From NCBI RefSeq assembly GCF_900112335.1, contig NZ_FOLG01000001.1, forward strand, positions 434,001 through 498,000: 64,000 nt of DNA, in the 5' to 3' direction. Shown here piece after piece: positions 33,417 to 42,550 of this stretch (positions are counted from its first letter, which is position 1; the number at the start of each line of letters is the position of its first letter). The notes under the pieces are model-generated. The model searched no databases. It saw nothing but the letters and a program-made list of their open reading frames with translations, and was not told the DNA's origin. Position numbers and translations under genes: made by a program. This DNA is from Tropicimonas isoalkanivorans (GTDB lineage: Bacteria; Pseudomonadota; Alphaproteobacteria; Rhodobacterales; Rhodobacteraceae).

Positions 33417-34448
33417 TCACTCCTCGAAGTTGCCGCCCTTGGACTTGACGTCGGCTTCCCACCGCTCAAGCAGCCGCTCGCGCGTGTCGGAGGCGCCGTA
33501 GGTCGCGAAGTCGTAGTCGATCAGCTTGACCGAGGCCATGTCGGGGGCTTCGGGGTCCGTGGCCGCATCGGGGTTCGACGGGATGTTGTAGACCCCGACT
33601 TCGAGCCCGCGCGACTGCGCATCGGCGCTGATGACGTATTCGACCCACTTCTTCGCCGCGTCCATGTTCGGCGTGCCCTTGATGACCGAAACCGCGCCGG
33701 TCTCGTACCCGGTGCCCTCACAGGGCGAGACGATCTCGACCGGGAAGCCCTGTTTCTTGAGGTTCACCATGTCATGCATGAAGCCGATTGCGATGGTCGT
33801 CTCGCCGCGCGCCGCCATCTTGCCGGGGGCGGAGCCGGACTTGGTGTACTGGTTCACGTTCTGGCCGATATCAGCGAGCAACTGCATCGCCTCGTCCTCG
33901 CCGAAAAGCTGCACGAGCGTCGCAAGTTCGGTATAGGCCGTGCCGGAGGATTGCGGGCTGGCGACGGTGATCTCGCCCTTGTACTCGGGCTTGGTCAGAT
34001 CGCGCCAGCACGCCGGCGCCGGCAGGCCCTTCTCTTCCAGGACTTCGGTGTTGTAGAGCATCCCGAGCAGCCCGACGTGGACGCCGATCGCCTTGCCATC
34101 GGTCATTTCAGCCATGTTCTGCGCCCAGCCCAGCAGGCCGGAGGTGTCGACGCCAGTCGCGACCGTCAGATCCTCCGCGGCGGCGATCAGGTGCGGGTCA
34201 CCCGTGCCGCCCCACCAGACATCGACCTTGGGGTTGCCAGCCTCCGCGCGCACCTGCGCGAGCACCTCGCCGGTGGACTTGCGCACGATTGCGGTGTCGA
34301 TGCCGGTGTCGATCTGGAAGTTTTGCGCCATCAGATCGCACCACACCTGCTCGTTCGAGCAGACGACGTTGAGCGTGTCGGCCGAAGCGCCCGTAGCGCC
34401 AATAGCGGCGGCCAGCGCGAATGCGCTGATCGAAAGTGTCCGGTTCAT
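33417..34448 (-). CDS. Periplasmic binding protein, AfuA/FbpA family
   Basis: A 343-residue exported binding protein with a signal peptide (about 1-23). Key segments are WWGGTGDPH, TKSGSAPGKMAARGETTIAIGFMHD and PCEGTGYETGAVSVIKG. The adjacent tyrosine pair that binds ferric iron in FbpA is not seen. The segments recall AfuA, which binds hexose phosphates, rather than FbpA; this is a judgement from memory. Length and the fused permease also fit AfuABC. Start is ATG 34448, where the signal peptide begins. Transcribed divergently from the two-component genes at 34690, which probably sense the same ligand. Confidence 0.85.
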   Translation of the reverse strand: MNRTLSISAFALAAAIGATGASADTLNVVCSNEQVWCDLMAQNFQIDTGIDTAIVRKSTGEVLAQVRAEAGNPKVDVWWGGTGDPHLIAAAEDLTVATGVDTSGLLGWAQNMAEMTDGKAIGVHVGLLGMLYNTEVLEEKGLPAPACWRDLTKPEYKGEITVASPQSSGTAYTELATLVQLFGEDEAMQLLADIGQNVNQYTKSGSAPGKMAARGETTIAIGFMHDMVNLKKQGFPVEIVSPCEGTGYETGAVSVIKGTPNMDAAKKWVEYVISADAQSRGLEVGVYNIPSNPDAATDPEAPDMASVKLIDYDFATYGASDTRERLLERWEADVKSKGGNFEE

Positions 34449-34689
34449 GTGATCCTCCCAAAATTCCGCCCGGTCCGGAGACATCGGGCCTGCCCCCAAC
34501 TTGTCACGCGGCTGCGCCGTGGAGCGAGGTTGCGGAGGTTAACAGAATGACGGCCGGCCATCTTTTGTATGAACAATGTTACAGGGCCGGATTGGAATCG
34601 ATAATGCTTTTAACCTGATAGGCGTTTGGTCTGCCGTCGATCTGCGCCATGATGGGCCTGCGGACCAACATATCCGTAGGGAGGAAGAG

Positions 34690-35421
34690 ATGCAGCATCA
34701 GGCGCCATCGAGCCCTGTGGTCGCCGTGATCGACGACGATCCCGATCTGCGTGCCACGGTGGCCGCGCTGCTGGAAGAGAACGGGTTCACGCCGCTGCCA
34801 CTGCCCGACAGCGCGTCCTTCCATGCCCTCGGCTCCGACCCAGGCGTTGACCTCGCCCTGATCGACCTTCGGCTGCGGGGCGAAAGCGGCCTGATGCTGG
34901 CAATACATATCCGTGATCGCTTCGGCCTGCCGATTGTCATGCTGACGGGTCGCGGTGACGAGATGGACAAGATCATTGGGCTGGAATCGGGTGCCGACGA
35001 CTACCTGATGAAACCGTTCAACCCGCGCGAGCTTATTGCGCGCCTGCGGGCGGTGCTGCGGCGGGCGGGACATCCGGCTGTGGACGCGCCTGCCACCGCC
35101 GGCCACCAGGTGCGGGCGTTCGGGGCACTGCGGCTGGACATGACGCGCCGCGAGCTTCACGGCGCGGATGGCTCGGAAATCCCCCTGACCAATGCCGAGT
35201 ACCGGCTGCTCGACTACTTTCTGCGCAATCCCGACCGGATCATACCGCGCACCGAGTTGCTGACCGAGTTGGGCAACGACTTGTCGCAGTACATGGATCG
35301 TACGATTGACGTGCTGATCCTGCGCCTTCGACGGAAGATCGAAAGCGTGCCGTCGAAGCCGGTACACCTGCAAACACGTCGGGGTCAGGGGTATATCTTT
35401 GTTGCGCGAGGCGCCGAATGA
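34690..35421 (+). CDS. Response regulator, OmpR/PhoB type
   Basis: A 243-residue response regulator. The receiver domain (about 9-125) has acidic pocket Asp15/Asp16, phosphoacceptor Asp59 (ALIDLRL) and the Lys in LMKPFNP. A winged-helix Trans_reg_C domain follows (about 140-238) with the motif TNAEYRLLDYFLRNPDRIIPRTEL. Start ATG 34690 with GAGGAAGAG immediately upstream; a longer frame from 34576 is rejected. Its stop overlaps the kinase start. Predicted to control the divergent AfuABC/FbpABC-type importer. Confidence 0.9.
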   Translation: MQHQAPSSPVVAVIDDDPDLRATVAALLEENGFTPLPLPDSASFHALGSDPGVDLALIDLRLRGESGLMLAIHIRDRFGLPIVMLTGRGDEMDKIIGLESGADDYLMKPFNPRELIARLRAVLRRAGHPAVDAPATAGHQVRAFGALRLDMTRRELHGADGSEIPLTNAEYRLLDYFLRNPDRIIPRTELLTELGNDLSQYMDRTIDVLILRLRRKIESVPSKPVHLQTRRGQGYIFVARGAE

Positions 35422-37904
35422 GACGCCTGACCGTCAGGGCGCGGCTTCTTTTGGCGCTCGGTCTGCTGGCCTTTGCCACGCTGATTGTCGGCGCGATCAG
35501 CTGGAATGCCCTGAACCAAGGCAGCGCGAAGCTCGAGACCCAGCAAAACGGAACCTTGGTGGAGGTCGACCAGGCGCTGACGTTGTCTCGGCTCGCGTCG
35601 GACCTTGCGACACTCGCGCCCTATCTGCTGACGCTCGACAGTCCGTTTCGCATTGCGCAGGAGGGCAATGTGGCGACCGGGCTCGTCGATACAATCGCGG
35701 CGGGCCTGCCGGCGGGCGGCGAACCCCGGGCCATCCTCGCCGATACCCGCCGTGCCATAGCCGATCTCGTTCGGGAAACCTCGCTGCGCGCCGCGCTGCG
35801 CGACCGAACGTTGCGGCTGAATGCCGAACTGGCGCGCTCCGAACGCCGCTTCGCCGCCATGGCGGCGAGCCCGGCGGCGACATTGACGGAGCGGCAGGAT
35901 TGGTTCGTCTTGCAACGGCTGGCCGCCGCGTTGCTCGGGGCCGGCCGGGCGGAGAACCTGATCTCCGTCGGCGAATACCAGCGGGAAGTTCACCTGCTGA
36001 TCCGTCCCGAAACGGCCCCGACCCAGGTCGGCGCGGAGGATCTGTCCCGCCTGCTCTCTCTGGCACGCGGGCCGGAGGGGCTGTTCGAACTGCGGCGGCA
36101 GGAGCTCTCCCGTCGGATCGGCGCGGAGGCCGCGCTGGTGCGCATCCGCCAGGGCAGCGCCTCAGTCATCGCCCATTCCGCCGCGGTAACCGCCGAGGCT
36201 CAGGCGCGGATCGCGGAGGAACGGGCGCGGACGATGACCGCCATTTCCGTCGCCAAATCGACCATCCTCTTCGTTGGGTTCCTGAGCGCTGCGGTGGCCC
36301 TCATCGCGGCGCTTTACGTCTCGAATTACGTCACGGCGAACCTGCGGGCGATTTCCGACGCCATGACGCGGCTGGCGATGGGCGACCGGTCGAGCCGCCT
36401 GCCTCGCGGCGAAGGTGCGGGCGACGAGATCGGCAAGTTGTTCCATGCGTTCCGCATGTTCCGAGCCAACACACTGCGGCTCGACCGATCGAACCGGCAA
36501 ATGACCCAGCGGAACGCGCTGTTCGAGAAAACCCTGCAAGGGATCAACGATGGGGTTGCGGTGCTGTCCGAGACCGGCGCGATCGTGGCATGCAACGCCC
36601 GCCTGGCGGAGGTGATCAACGTCCCGCCCAATCGCCTAACCGGCCGGCCGATCCTGTCGGACTTGATCGCCGAGGCTGGCTGGCAGTCCACCCCCGGCCC
36701 GGGGGGTATATCGAACCTGACGCGGGGCGGCGGCTACCACGCGGAATACCGCGAGAGCCCCCTGCCCGACGGCGGCAGCGTGGTGCTGATCTCCGACGCC
36801 ACCGAACGCACGCAGCTCGACGATCGGCTGCGGCAGATCCAACGCATTGAGGCGCTCGGCAAGGTGTCGGGCGAAGTGGCGCATGACTTCGGCAATATCC
36901 TGTCGACGATCTCCGGCAACCTGCACATGATGGAGACCGCGCCGGAGGCCCGTCAGGCCGGCTTGCGCCAGTCCATCGCCTCGGCGGTCGAGCTTGGCAC
37001 GTCGCTTACGCAGCGGCTGCTCAGTTTTGCCCGGCGTCAGCGCCTTGAGCCGGAGCAGGTGGAACTCAACATGCTGGTGGAGGGCATGACAGACCTGATC
37101 GGGTTCGCGTTACGTGAGGATATCGCCCTGGAGATCCACACGACCGCCGCGCCGCTCTGGGTGACGGTGGACCCCGGCCAGATGGAAAGCGCAATCCTCA
37201 ACCTGTGTCTGAACGCCGGGCAGGCGATGGAAGGTCCGGGCGAGATCGTGATTTCGGTTCGCGGAGACGGCGATCAGGTCCTGCTCGACGTGGCGGACAC
37301 AGGCGCCGGAATGCCGCCCGAGATCCTCGCACACGCGATGGAGCCCTTCTTCACCGCGCGCGGCGACGGGTCAGGCACCGGGCTGGGGTTGGCCATGGTC
37401 TACGGCTTCATCCGGCAGTCCGGCGGCGGCGTTCACATCACGTCGACCGAAGGAAGGGGTACCCGGGTTCGCCTGAGCCTGCCGCGGCATGTGACGGCCG
37501 AGAAGCCGGAGCAGATGCTGTGGCGAAATGTGCTGGTCATCGAGGACGACCCGAGGGACATGGAACGGGCGCTGGCGCTGCTGTACCCGGTTGCCGAACG
37601 GGTGGAGAGCCGCAGCACGGCGGGAGCTGGACTCGCAGCCATCGAGGCAGGCGGGATCGACCTTGTCGTCACCGACCTGAGCTTGCATGGCGTGACTGAC
37701 GGCTGGCGCCTTGCCCGTGCGGCCCTGAGCCGGCGTCCCGAGACCCGTGTCGCCGTTGTTTCCGGGCGGCTGCCCGACATTAACCCGCTGAAGGGGCAGT
37801 TCGGCGACCGGCTGGTCACCCTTCCGAAACCGCTCACCCTCGCCGCCCTGCGTACCGCGCTGGCGACGGCGCGGGCCGGCGAGACGACATCTGACGCGTC
37901 CTGA
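35418..37904 (+). CDS. Hybrid sensor histidine kinase
   Basis: An 828-residue membrane histidine kinase. Transmembrane helices at about 8-28 and 281-300 enclose a periplasmic sensor of some 250 residues. HAMP (about 302-355), a PAS-like region (about 375-465), HisKA with His489 (GEVAHDFGN), HATPase (about 590-700, GxGLGLAMVYGF) and a C-terminal receiver with Asp753 (LVVTDLSL) follow. It is coupled to the response regulator (ATGA overlap). The all-helical periplasmic domain could read either the ligand or the loaded binding protein. A hybrid kinase beside an OmpR-type regulator suggests an internal phosphate-sink or fine-tuning step. Confidence 0.9.
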   Translation: MRRLTVRARLLLALGLLAFATLIVGAISWNALNQGSAKLETQQNGTLVEVDQALTLSRLASDLATLAPYLLTLDSPFRIAQEGNVATGLVDTIAAGLPAGGEPRAILADTRRAIADLVRETSLRAALRDRTLRLNAELARSERRFAAMAASPAATLTERQDWFVLQRLAAALLGAGRAENLISVGEYQREVHLLIRPETAPTQVGAEDLSRLLSLARGPEGLFELRRQELSRRIGAEAALVRIRQGSASVIAHSAAVTAEAQARIAEERARTMTAISVAKSTILFVGFLSAAVALIAALYVSNYVTANLRAISDAMTRLAMGDRSSRLPRGEGAGDEIGKLFHAFRMFRANTLRLDRSNRQMTQRNALFEKTLQGINDGVAVLSETGAIVACNARLAEVINVPPNRLTGRPILSDLIAEAGWQSTPGPGGISNLTRGGGYHAEYRESPLPDGGSVVLISDATERTQLDDRLRQIQRIEALGKVSGEVAHDFGNILSTISGNLHMMETAPEARQAGLRQSIASAVELGTSLTQRLLSFARRQRLEPEQVELNMLVEGMTDLIGFALREDIALEIHTTAAPLWVTVDPGQMESAILNLCLNAGQAMEGPGEIVISVRGDGDQVLLDVADTGAGMPPEILAHAMEPFFTARGDGSGTGLGLAMVYGFIRQSGGGVHITSTEGRGTRVRLSLPRHVTAEKPEQMLWRNVLVIEDDPRDMERALALLYPVAERVESRSTAGAGLAAIEAGGIDLVVTDLSLHGVTDGWRLARAALSRRPETRVAVVSGRLPDINPLKGQFGDRLVTLPKPLTLAALRTALATARAGETTSDAS

Positions 37905-38577
37905 CGTCAAGCCGCGTTGTTTGTCGTCGGCGACACGTCGTCGGACCGAAAAATCTCAGATGTCGCCGCAACTCAAAATGCCGTCGCACGCGAGGAAAGC
38001 GCACGGCCGGCACCGGAATAACGTGCGACTTCGCTGTGAAACATCCTGAAGGCTGCGGCCCGCCCCGGCATTCAATCTTGCTTCTCCGTTGCGACAATCC
38101 ACCCCGGAAAAGATCATTGTTCACGGCCGCCGACCGTCGGTCGTCGCAAATTTGTGCAATGACCTGGAACGACGGAGGAAAACTCACCCGCCCGAGATTC
38201 GTAAAAACTTCATATATCTTTCTAACACATTGGTATCAATGCATTTTAAAGTGGTGCATTTTAGTCAACGGCATCCTCCTCCTGCGCCGAGCCGCTTGAG
38301 CCATTCCGCATTGTAGACTACCACAGCCTCATGGGATTCATGACGAAAAGGTCATGTCACATGACGGGCCGCGGCACAGCGAGCGCCGGTGCGGTAGCCG
38401 TGCTGCACCCACCCTGCGCGAGCGCCTGGCTACGATGTCGCCTCATAGAACCGGCATGAACATTCCCGAATTATCAACCATGCCAAGCGAGCGAGCGGTT
38501 GTCGCCCCCTCGGACCATGGCCCGCCGGTTCTCGGTTTTCGCCGACGCCTTAAATCGATCCATTCAACGGTGACCCC
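37905..38577. other. Intergenic region ahead of the exopolysaccharide locus
   Basis: A 673-bp region. The part 38195-38265 is markedly AT-rich compared with neighbours and holds two direct repeats of TGCATTTTA (38240-38248 and 38255-38263). Open frames here lack a ribosome-binding site and domain similarity. It is the likely promoter region of the exporter gene at 38578. Confidence 0.55.
38240..38263. promoter_or_regulatory. Tandem TGCATTTTA motif
   Basis: Two direct copies of TGCATTTTA spaced 15 bp start-to-start in the AT-rich stretch upstream of the exporter. A third exact copy lies at 42468-42476 inside the locus. Candidate binding sites for a regulator of AT-rich exopolysaccharide promoters, by inference only. 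Confidence 0.45.
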
Positions 38578-40392
38578 GTGATCTCTCGCCATGACCTGCG
38601 ACGCGCCTGGGCCCTGCTCGACGCCCACGAGCGACGCAACGCCCTCAAGGTGCTGGCCCTGATGATCGTCGCCGCATTTGCGTCCGCGGTCATGATCGGA
38701 TCGGTGTTTCCGTTCCTGTCGGTGCTATCGGACCCGGATCTTATTGATACGGTACCCTTGCTGCATTGGAGCTACCAAACCTTGGGTTTCGACTCCAAGT
38801 ATACATTCATAGTGACACTTGGGCTTGCGGCGATTGTTCTAATCGTCCTCTCGAATATTGTCCTTATCCTGAGCACTTGGGCGAACTTGCGTTTCTCGCA
38901 AATGCGGACCCATTCCATTAGCCGCCGCCTCCTAGCCCACTATCTCGCACAGGGTTATGGGTACTTTCTCACCAAACATACCGGTGATCTGGCCACAACG
39001 ATGCTCGCAGAGTCTTCGCAGGTCGTGAACCAGTTCTTTCGCCCGCTGGCTAACTTCATTTCGGCTTCGCTTACGTCGGTCGCGGTCATCTCTACGGTCG
39101 TACTTATCGAGCCTGTCGTTGCCACGAGTGTCATTGTCACGTTCGGCCTGATTTATTGCGGACTGATGGTTACAACCCGACGCTACCTTCGGCGTCTTGG
39201 ACAACTTCGCACGGAATCCAACAGCAGAAGGTTTCGTTACGCCAGCGAAGCGCTCAACGGCATCAAGGACGTGAAACTGCTAGGTCATGAAGCGACCTAC
39301 CTCGACAGGTACAGCCACCCGTCCCTGGAGATGGCACGGTCGCAGGTCGCGGTGAGCGTGCTATCGGAAGCGCCTCGTTACGCTATCCAGATTGTCGCAT
39401 TCGGCGGTATCATCATCGTTTGCCTGCTCCTCCTCGATCCTTCCGGGCTGGAAGACCGCGCGGCACTCAGCGGGATTCTGCCCATCATCGGCCTGCTCGC
39501 ATTCGCCGGACAGAGACTGATGCCCGAACTTCAGAAGCTGTACTCGGCCATAACGGCAATGACGTACGGGGGAGCGGCACTAAACCGCGTCTACAATGAT
39601 CTCAACGACAGCCCATCGCACCGGCTGGTGCGTACGCAGCCAGCGCCCCTCGGCCTCAAGCGGTCGCTGGTGCTGGACGACGTTCAATACACATATCCCA
39701 ATGCCGAGCGACCGGGCCTCCGCGGTGTCAGTCTGGACATTCGCGCGGGCGAGCGGATCGGTTTCGTCGGCAGCAGTGGCGCCGGAAAGACCACCCTCGT
39801 CGATGTTGTACTCGGCCTACTTACCCCGGACAGCGGCGCCATTCACGTCGACGGGACACAGCTGACGTCGGACAACATTCGGGCGTGGCAGCGCAGCGTG
39901 GGATATGTTCCGCAGGACATTTTTCTGATCGATGCAAGCCTCGCCGAGAACATTGCGCTCGGCGTTCCTCCTGAGAAGATCGACGCCCAAAGAGTGGAAC
40001 AGAGCGCACGCGCCGCGCATCTCCACGACTTCGTCATGGGCGAGTTGCCGGAGGGATATGCCACCCGAATTGGCGAGCGCGGCCTTCGGCTTTCCGGCGG
40101 CCAACGGCAACGCATCGGAATCGCACGGGCGCTCTATCGGGACACGGACCTCATTGCCTTCGATGAGGCCACCAGTGCACTCGACAATCTTACCGAGCGG
40201 GAAGTCCTTAGCGCCGTCGAGACGCTGCCCGGGGACAAAACGATCCTGATGATCGCGCACCGATTGAGTACCGTAAAAGTCTGTGACCGCATCGTCGTTA
40301 TGGACGGAGGGAGAATTGCGGATGTGGGCACGTGGGACGAGCTCATTCGCTACTCCGACGCTTTCTCGCGCATTGCCGGCGACGCAGCCTAG
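38578..40392 (+). CDS. ABC exporter, fused membrane and ATPase domains
   Basis: A 604-residue half-transporter of the MsbA/PglK type. Six predicted helices (about 20-315) are followed by an ATPase domain with Walker A GSSGAGKTT (about 398-406), signature [15 protein letters not shown], Walker B LIAFDEATSALD and switch His in MIAHRLST. Exporters of this type flip lipid-linked glycans or glycolipids. As the first gene of a glycosyltransferase cluster it probably moves the lipid-linked repeat unit across the inner membrane, replacing a Wzx flippase. The start is GTG at 38578, the only fitting start near the first helix. Confidence 0.87.
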   Translation: MISRHDLRRAWALLDAHERRNALKVLALMIVAAFASAVMIGSVFPFLSVLSDPDLIDTVPLLHWSYQTLGFDSKYTFIVTLGLAAIVLIVLSNIVLILSTWANLRFSQMRTHSISRRLLAHYLAQGYGYFLTKHTGDLATTMLAESSQVVNQFFRPLANFISASLTSVAVISTVVLIEPVVATSVIVTFGLIYCGLMVTTRRYLRRLGQLRTESNSRRFRYASEALNGIKDVKLLGHEATYLDRYSHPSLEMARSQVAVSVLSEAPRYAIQIVAFGGIIIVCLLLLDPSGLEDRAALSGILPIIGLLAFAGQRLMPELQKLYSAITAMTYGGAALNRVYNDLNDSPSHRLVRTQPAPLGLKRSLVLDDVQYTYPNAERPGLRGVSLDIRAGERIGFVGSSGAGKTTLVDVVLGLLTPDSGAIHVDGTQLTSDNIRAWQRSVGYVPQDIFLIDASLAENIALGVPPEKIDAQRVEQSARAAHLHDFVMGELPEGYATRIGERGLRLSGGQRQRIGIARALYRDTDLIAFDEATSALDNLTEREVLSAVETLPGDKTILMIAHRLSTVKVCDRIVVMDGGRIADVGTWDELIRYSDAFSRIAGDAA

Positions 40393-40394
40393 AA

Positions 40395-41570
40395 ATGTCC
40401 AACGCGCCGATGAACGTCGCCCCGAATAGCTTGATGCGGTCCGTAAATGAGATTTCGCAAGAGCATACGCGGAATGCGAAGGCATTACGCTATCGTATCT
40501 GGCCGAGAGTCATCCCCCGAAGCCGGAAGGTACTTGGCGTATTCCCCTATCCGCTCAAGAACCCGTTCCTGCCGCTGCTCTATTCCAATTTTCAGGCGGA
40601 GGTGGTTGCATTACCAAGTCTGCGAAGAGGCTTGCGGCTCGCGCGCCATGGACGGATCGACGCTCTGCACATCCATTTCGAGGATCAAGTCACAAGGCGC
40701 ACGCGGTTCGAACCAAGGCAATCTCTCGAAAACGCCGCGCGGGAGGCCGTGGAACTTCTGACAGAATTTATATCAAACGGCGGACGCCTTGTATGGACGC
40801 TGCACAACGCCGAAAACCACTACGAAACGACGTTTTCGGACGCGATGTTCGAGCTGCGGCGCTATCTCGCGCAGAATGCTGACGTGGTTCACGTGTTCAA
40901 CGAGGCGGGTGCAAGGCACGCCCGCGATACTCTCGACAGCCCTCGCAATCGGATCGCACGGATAGCCCATCCCAGTTACTTCGGTAGCTACGGTGATATT
41001 CCTAGCCCCACCCATCCGGCAGACCAGCGCCGTTTCCTATGCTTCGGGACAATCCTTCCATTCAAAGGTATTGAGGAGTTCTTAACAACTATCGGCCAGG
41101 CTGATTTCGATCATCATTGTGGCAAAATCATTATCGCGGGACCGCATTGGGGGCATAGGAGCCCCGATTTATCGCAACATGTTCCCGACAACCGAAATGT
41201 GGAGTTAAGATACGGATTTGTGCCGGACGAGGAGGTTTCATCGCTCTTCGCCGAAACGGACTTCGCAGTTCTAAATTACAAGCGCGTTCTCACATCAGGG
41301 TTTGCTGCTTTGGCGATGACCATGGGCAAACCTATCGTAGGGGCAGACAGGGGGGGCATTAAGGAGGCGGTTCCTCCAGAAAACCATCACCTCCTCTACG
41401 CACCTGACGATCCCGATGGCCTCGCACGCGTCATCCATCGCGCCTGCACGATGCCGGCTGAAGAGCACATGGCGCTACAGAAAGCGTGCCGCGACTTTGC
41501 ATACCGAATTCACCCGCTTACACAGTCACAACGGCTGGAGAATGTGCTCAGGGACTATGGCATTCTCTAG
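40395..41570 (+). CDS. Glycosyltransferase (GT-B fold, family 4-like)
   Basis: A 391-residue GT-B glycosyltransferase. The N-terminal half carries a THNAENHYET stretch and the C-terminal half has GTILPFKGIEEF and GKPIVGADRGGIKEAV, the nucleotide-sugar site. No signal or transmembrane helix is seen, so it acts at the cytoplasmic face of the membrane. Start ATG 40395 lies 2 bp after the exporter stop; a longer frame inside the exporter is rejected. The donor sugar is unknown. Its 3' half is more AT-rich than genes to the left, continuing into the next gene. Confidence 0.82.
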   Translation: MSNAPMNVAPNSLMRSVNEISQEHTRNAKALRYRIWPRVIPRSRKVLGVFPYPLKNPFLPLLYSNFQAEVVALPSLRRGLRLARHGRIDALHIHFEDQVTRRTRFEPRQSLENAAREAVELLTEFISNGGRLVWTLHNAENHYETTFSDAMFELRRYLAQNADVVHVFNEAGARHARDTLDSPRNRIARIAHPSYFGSYGDIPSPTHPADQRRFLCFGTILPFKGIEEFLTTIGQADFDHHCGKIIIAGPHWGHRSPDLSQHVPDNRNVELRYGFVPDEEVSSLFAETDFAVLNYKRVLTSGFAALAMTMGKPIVGADRGGIKEAVPPENHHLLYAPDDPDGLARVIHRACTMPAEEHMALQKACRDFAYRIHPLTQSQRLENVLRDYGIL

Positions 41571-41597
41571 ACCATCCGCTTGTCTATAGAGGTTTTC

Positions 41598-42383
41598 TTG
41601 TCAAAGCAAAGTTTCAGGACAATTCCCGAAGGCGACTTCGCCAGCGCGGCGTTTGACGAAGCGCCCGGTGTCACGCCTCGTACATTGCTGCTAATATTTA
41701 GCACCCCTCGCAGTGGAAGCACCTTCGCCTGCGATTTGGTTCGGCGCTCGGGTCTCTGCGTACCGCATGAGTACTTTCAACCGTGGGACTATCGGCCCGC
41801 ATTGGAAAGCCGCTGGGGCGTCGCACCTGGAGACGATAAAGCCTACGCCAATGCGTTGGCAAAACACCGCACAGGACCGAGCGGATGGCTGGGAATTAAC
41901 CTTCACGCCCATCACATTGAAGGCTGGGAGGCGTGCCGAGATCATTTGCCAGACACCATCGACACGGTTATCGAGCTCCGGATCAGGCGACGGGACACCT
42001 ATGGCCAAGCGGTATCTTACTATGTCGCGCGCCAATCCGGCGTATGGAGCAGCGCGTACGGTCAGGGTAAAGAAGTATTGTACGATGCCAAAGCGATTGC
42101 GCAAGGCTACGGTCGATTGCGTCAACTCGAGAAAAAACTTGACCGATATTTTGCCGGCCGAGGCGGAACCGTACCGACATTGTATTATGAAGAATTTCGG
42201 GAAAAGCCCGAGATTATGTTCGAAACCATAGGCATAACTCCAGTGAGTCTTTCGGAGAGCCACGTCCGGCAACAACGAGACTCGTCCAAGCAGGACTTTA
42301 AGGCGATGTTCCGCCGAGATATGCGCATCCCCCGTCGGGTCCTGCGCAAGCTGGAATCATGGGTCCATCGGACTGTGTTGTGA
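41598..42383 (+). CDS. Sulfotransferase, Stf0-like
   Basis: A 261-residue PAPS-dependent sulfotransferase resembling the Stf0 family. The 5'-phosphosulfate loop is STPRSGST (35-42), followed by SGLCVPHEYF as in trehalose sulfotransferase Stf0. A later RRRDTYGQAVSYYVARQSGVW corresponds to the 3'-phosphate site. It would put a sulfate ester on a sugar of the glycan. Start TTG 41598 has AGAGG 7 nt upstream; another TTG at 41580 has none. The gene and the following gap are visibly AT-richer than the surroundings, consistent with transfer. Confidence 0.82.
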   Translation: MSKQSFRTIPEGDFASAAFDEAPGVTPRTLLLIFSTPRSGSTFACDLVRRSGLCVPHEYFQPWDYRPALESRWGVAPGDDKAYANALAKHRTGPSGWLGINLHAHHIEGWEACRDHLPDTIDTVIELRIRRRDTYGQAVSYYVARQSGVWSSAYGQGKEVLYDAKAIAQGYGRLRQLEKKLDRYFAGRGGTVPTLYYEEFREKPEIMFETIGITPVSLSESHVRQQRDSSKQDFKAMFRRDMRIPRRVLRKLESWVHRTVL

Positions 42384-42550
42384 GTAGCCATAACAGTTGC
42401 TTGAAATTGTGCCGAAAGTTGATCTGCATTGTCACGAATATGAGCGGAATTAAATCCAGAGGAAAAGTGCATTTTATTTTCTGTGACCTGCGCAATTCAA
42501 GTGACGCGAACACTCTACGTACAGCCATTGGCCCAGAAGGCAGAACGTGA
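42384..42550. promoter_or_regulatory. AT-rich gap with TGCATTTTA motif
   Basis: A 167-bp gap with clearly low GC between the Stf0-like gene and a glycosyltransferase. It contains an exact TGCATTTTA at 42468-42476, as found twice at 38240-38263. It probably carries a second promoter of the locus. No coding region is supported. Confidence 0.45.

Noticed and set aside
33417-34448. Calling the binding protein a ferric-iron receptor (FbpA)
   Set aside because: The tyrosine pair expected for iron was not seen, and no Fur-like site was recognised upstream, so the substrate is left open.
31194-34550. 1118-codon open frame on the plus strand
   Set aside because: It runs antisense across the fused permease and binding-protein genes. 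Its composition is extremely rich in Arg, Gly, Asp and Glu and it has no domain, as expected for the complement of high-GC coding DNA.
35399-36850. 483-codon plus-strand frame in another phase of the kinase gene
   Set aside because: It is Arg/Gly/Ala-rich and lacks motifs, while the +1 frame encodes a full histidine kinase.
42359-42550. 63-codon frame overlapping the end of the Stf0-like gene
   Set aside because: No ribosome-binding site, no similarity, and it spans the AT-rich promoter-like gap.
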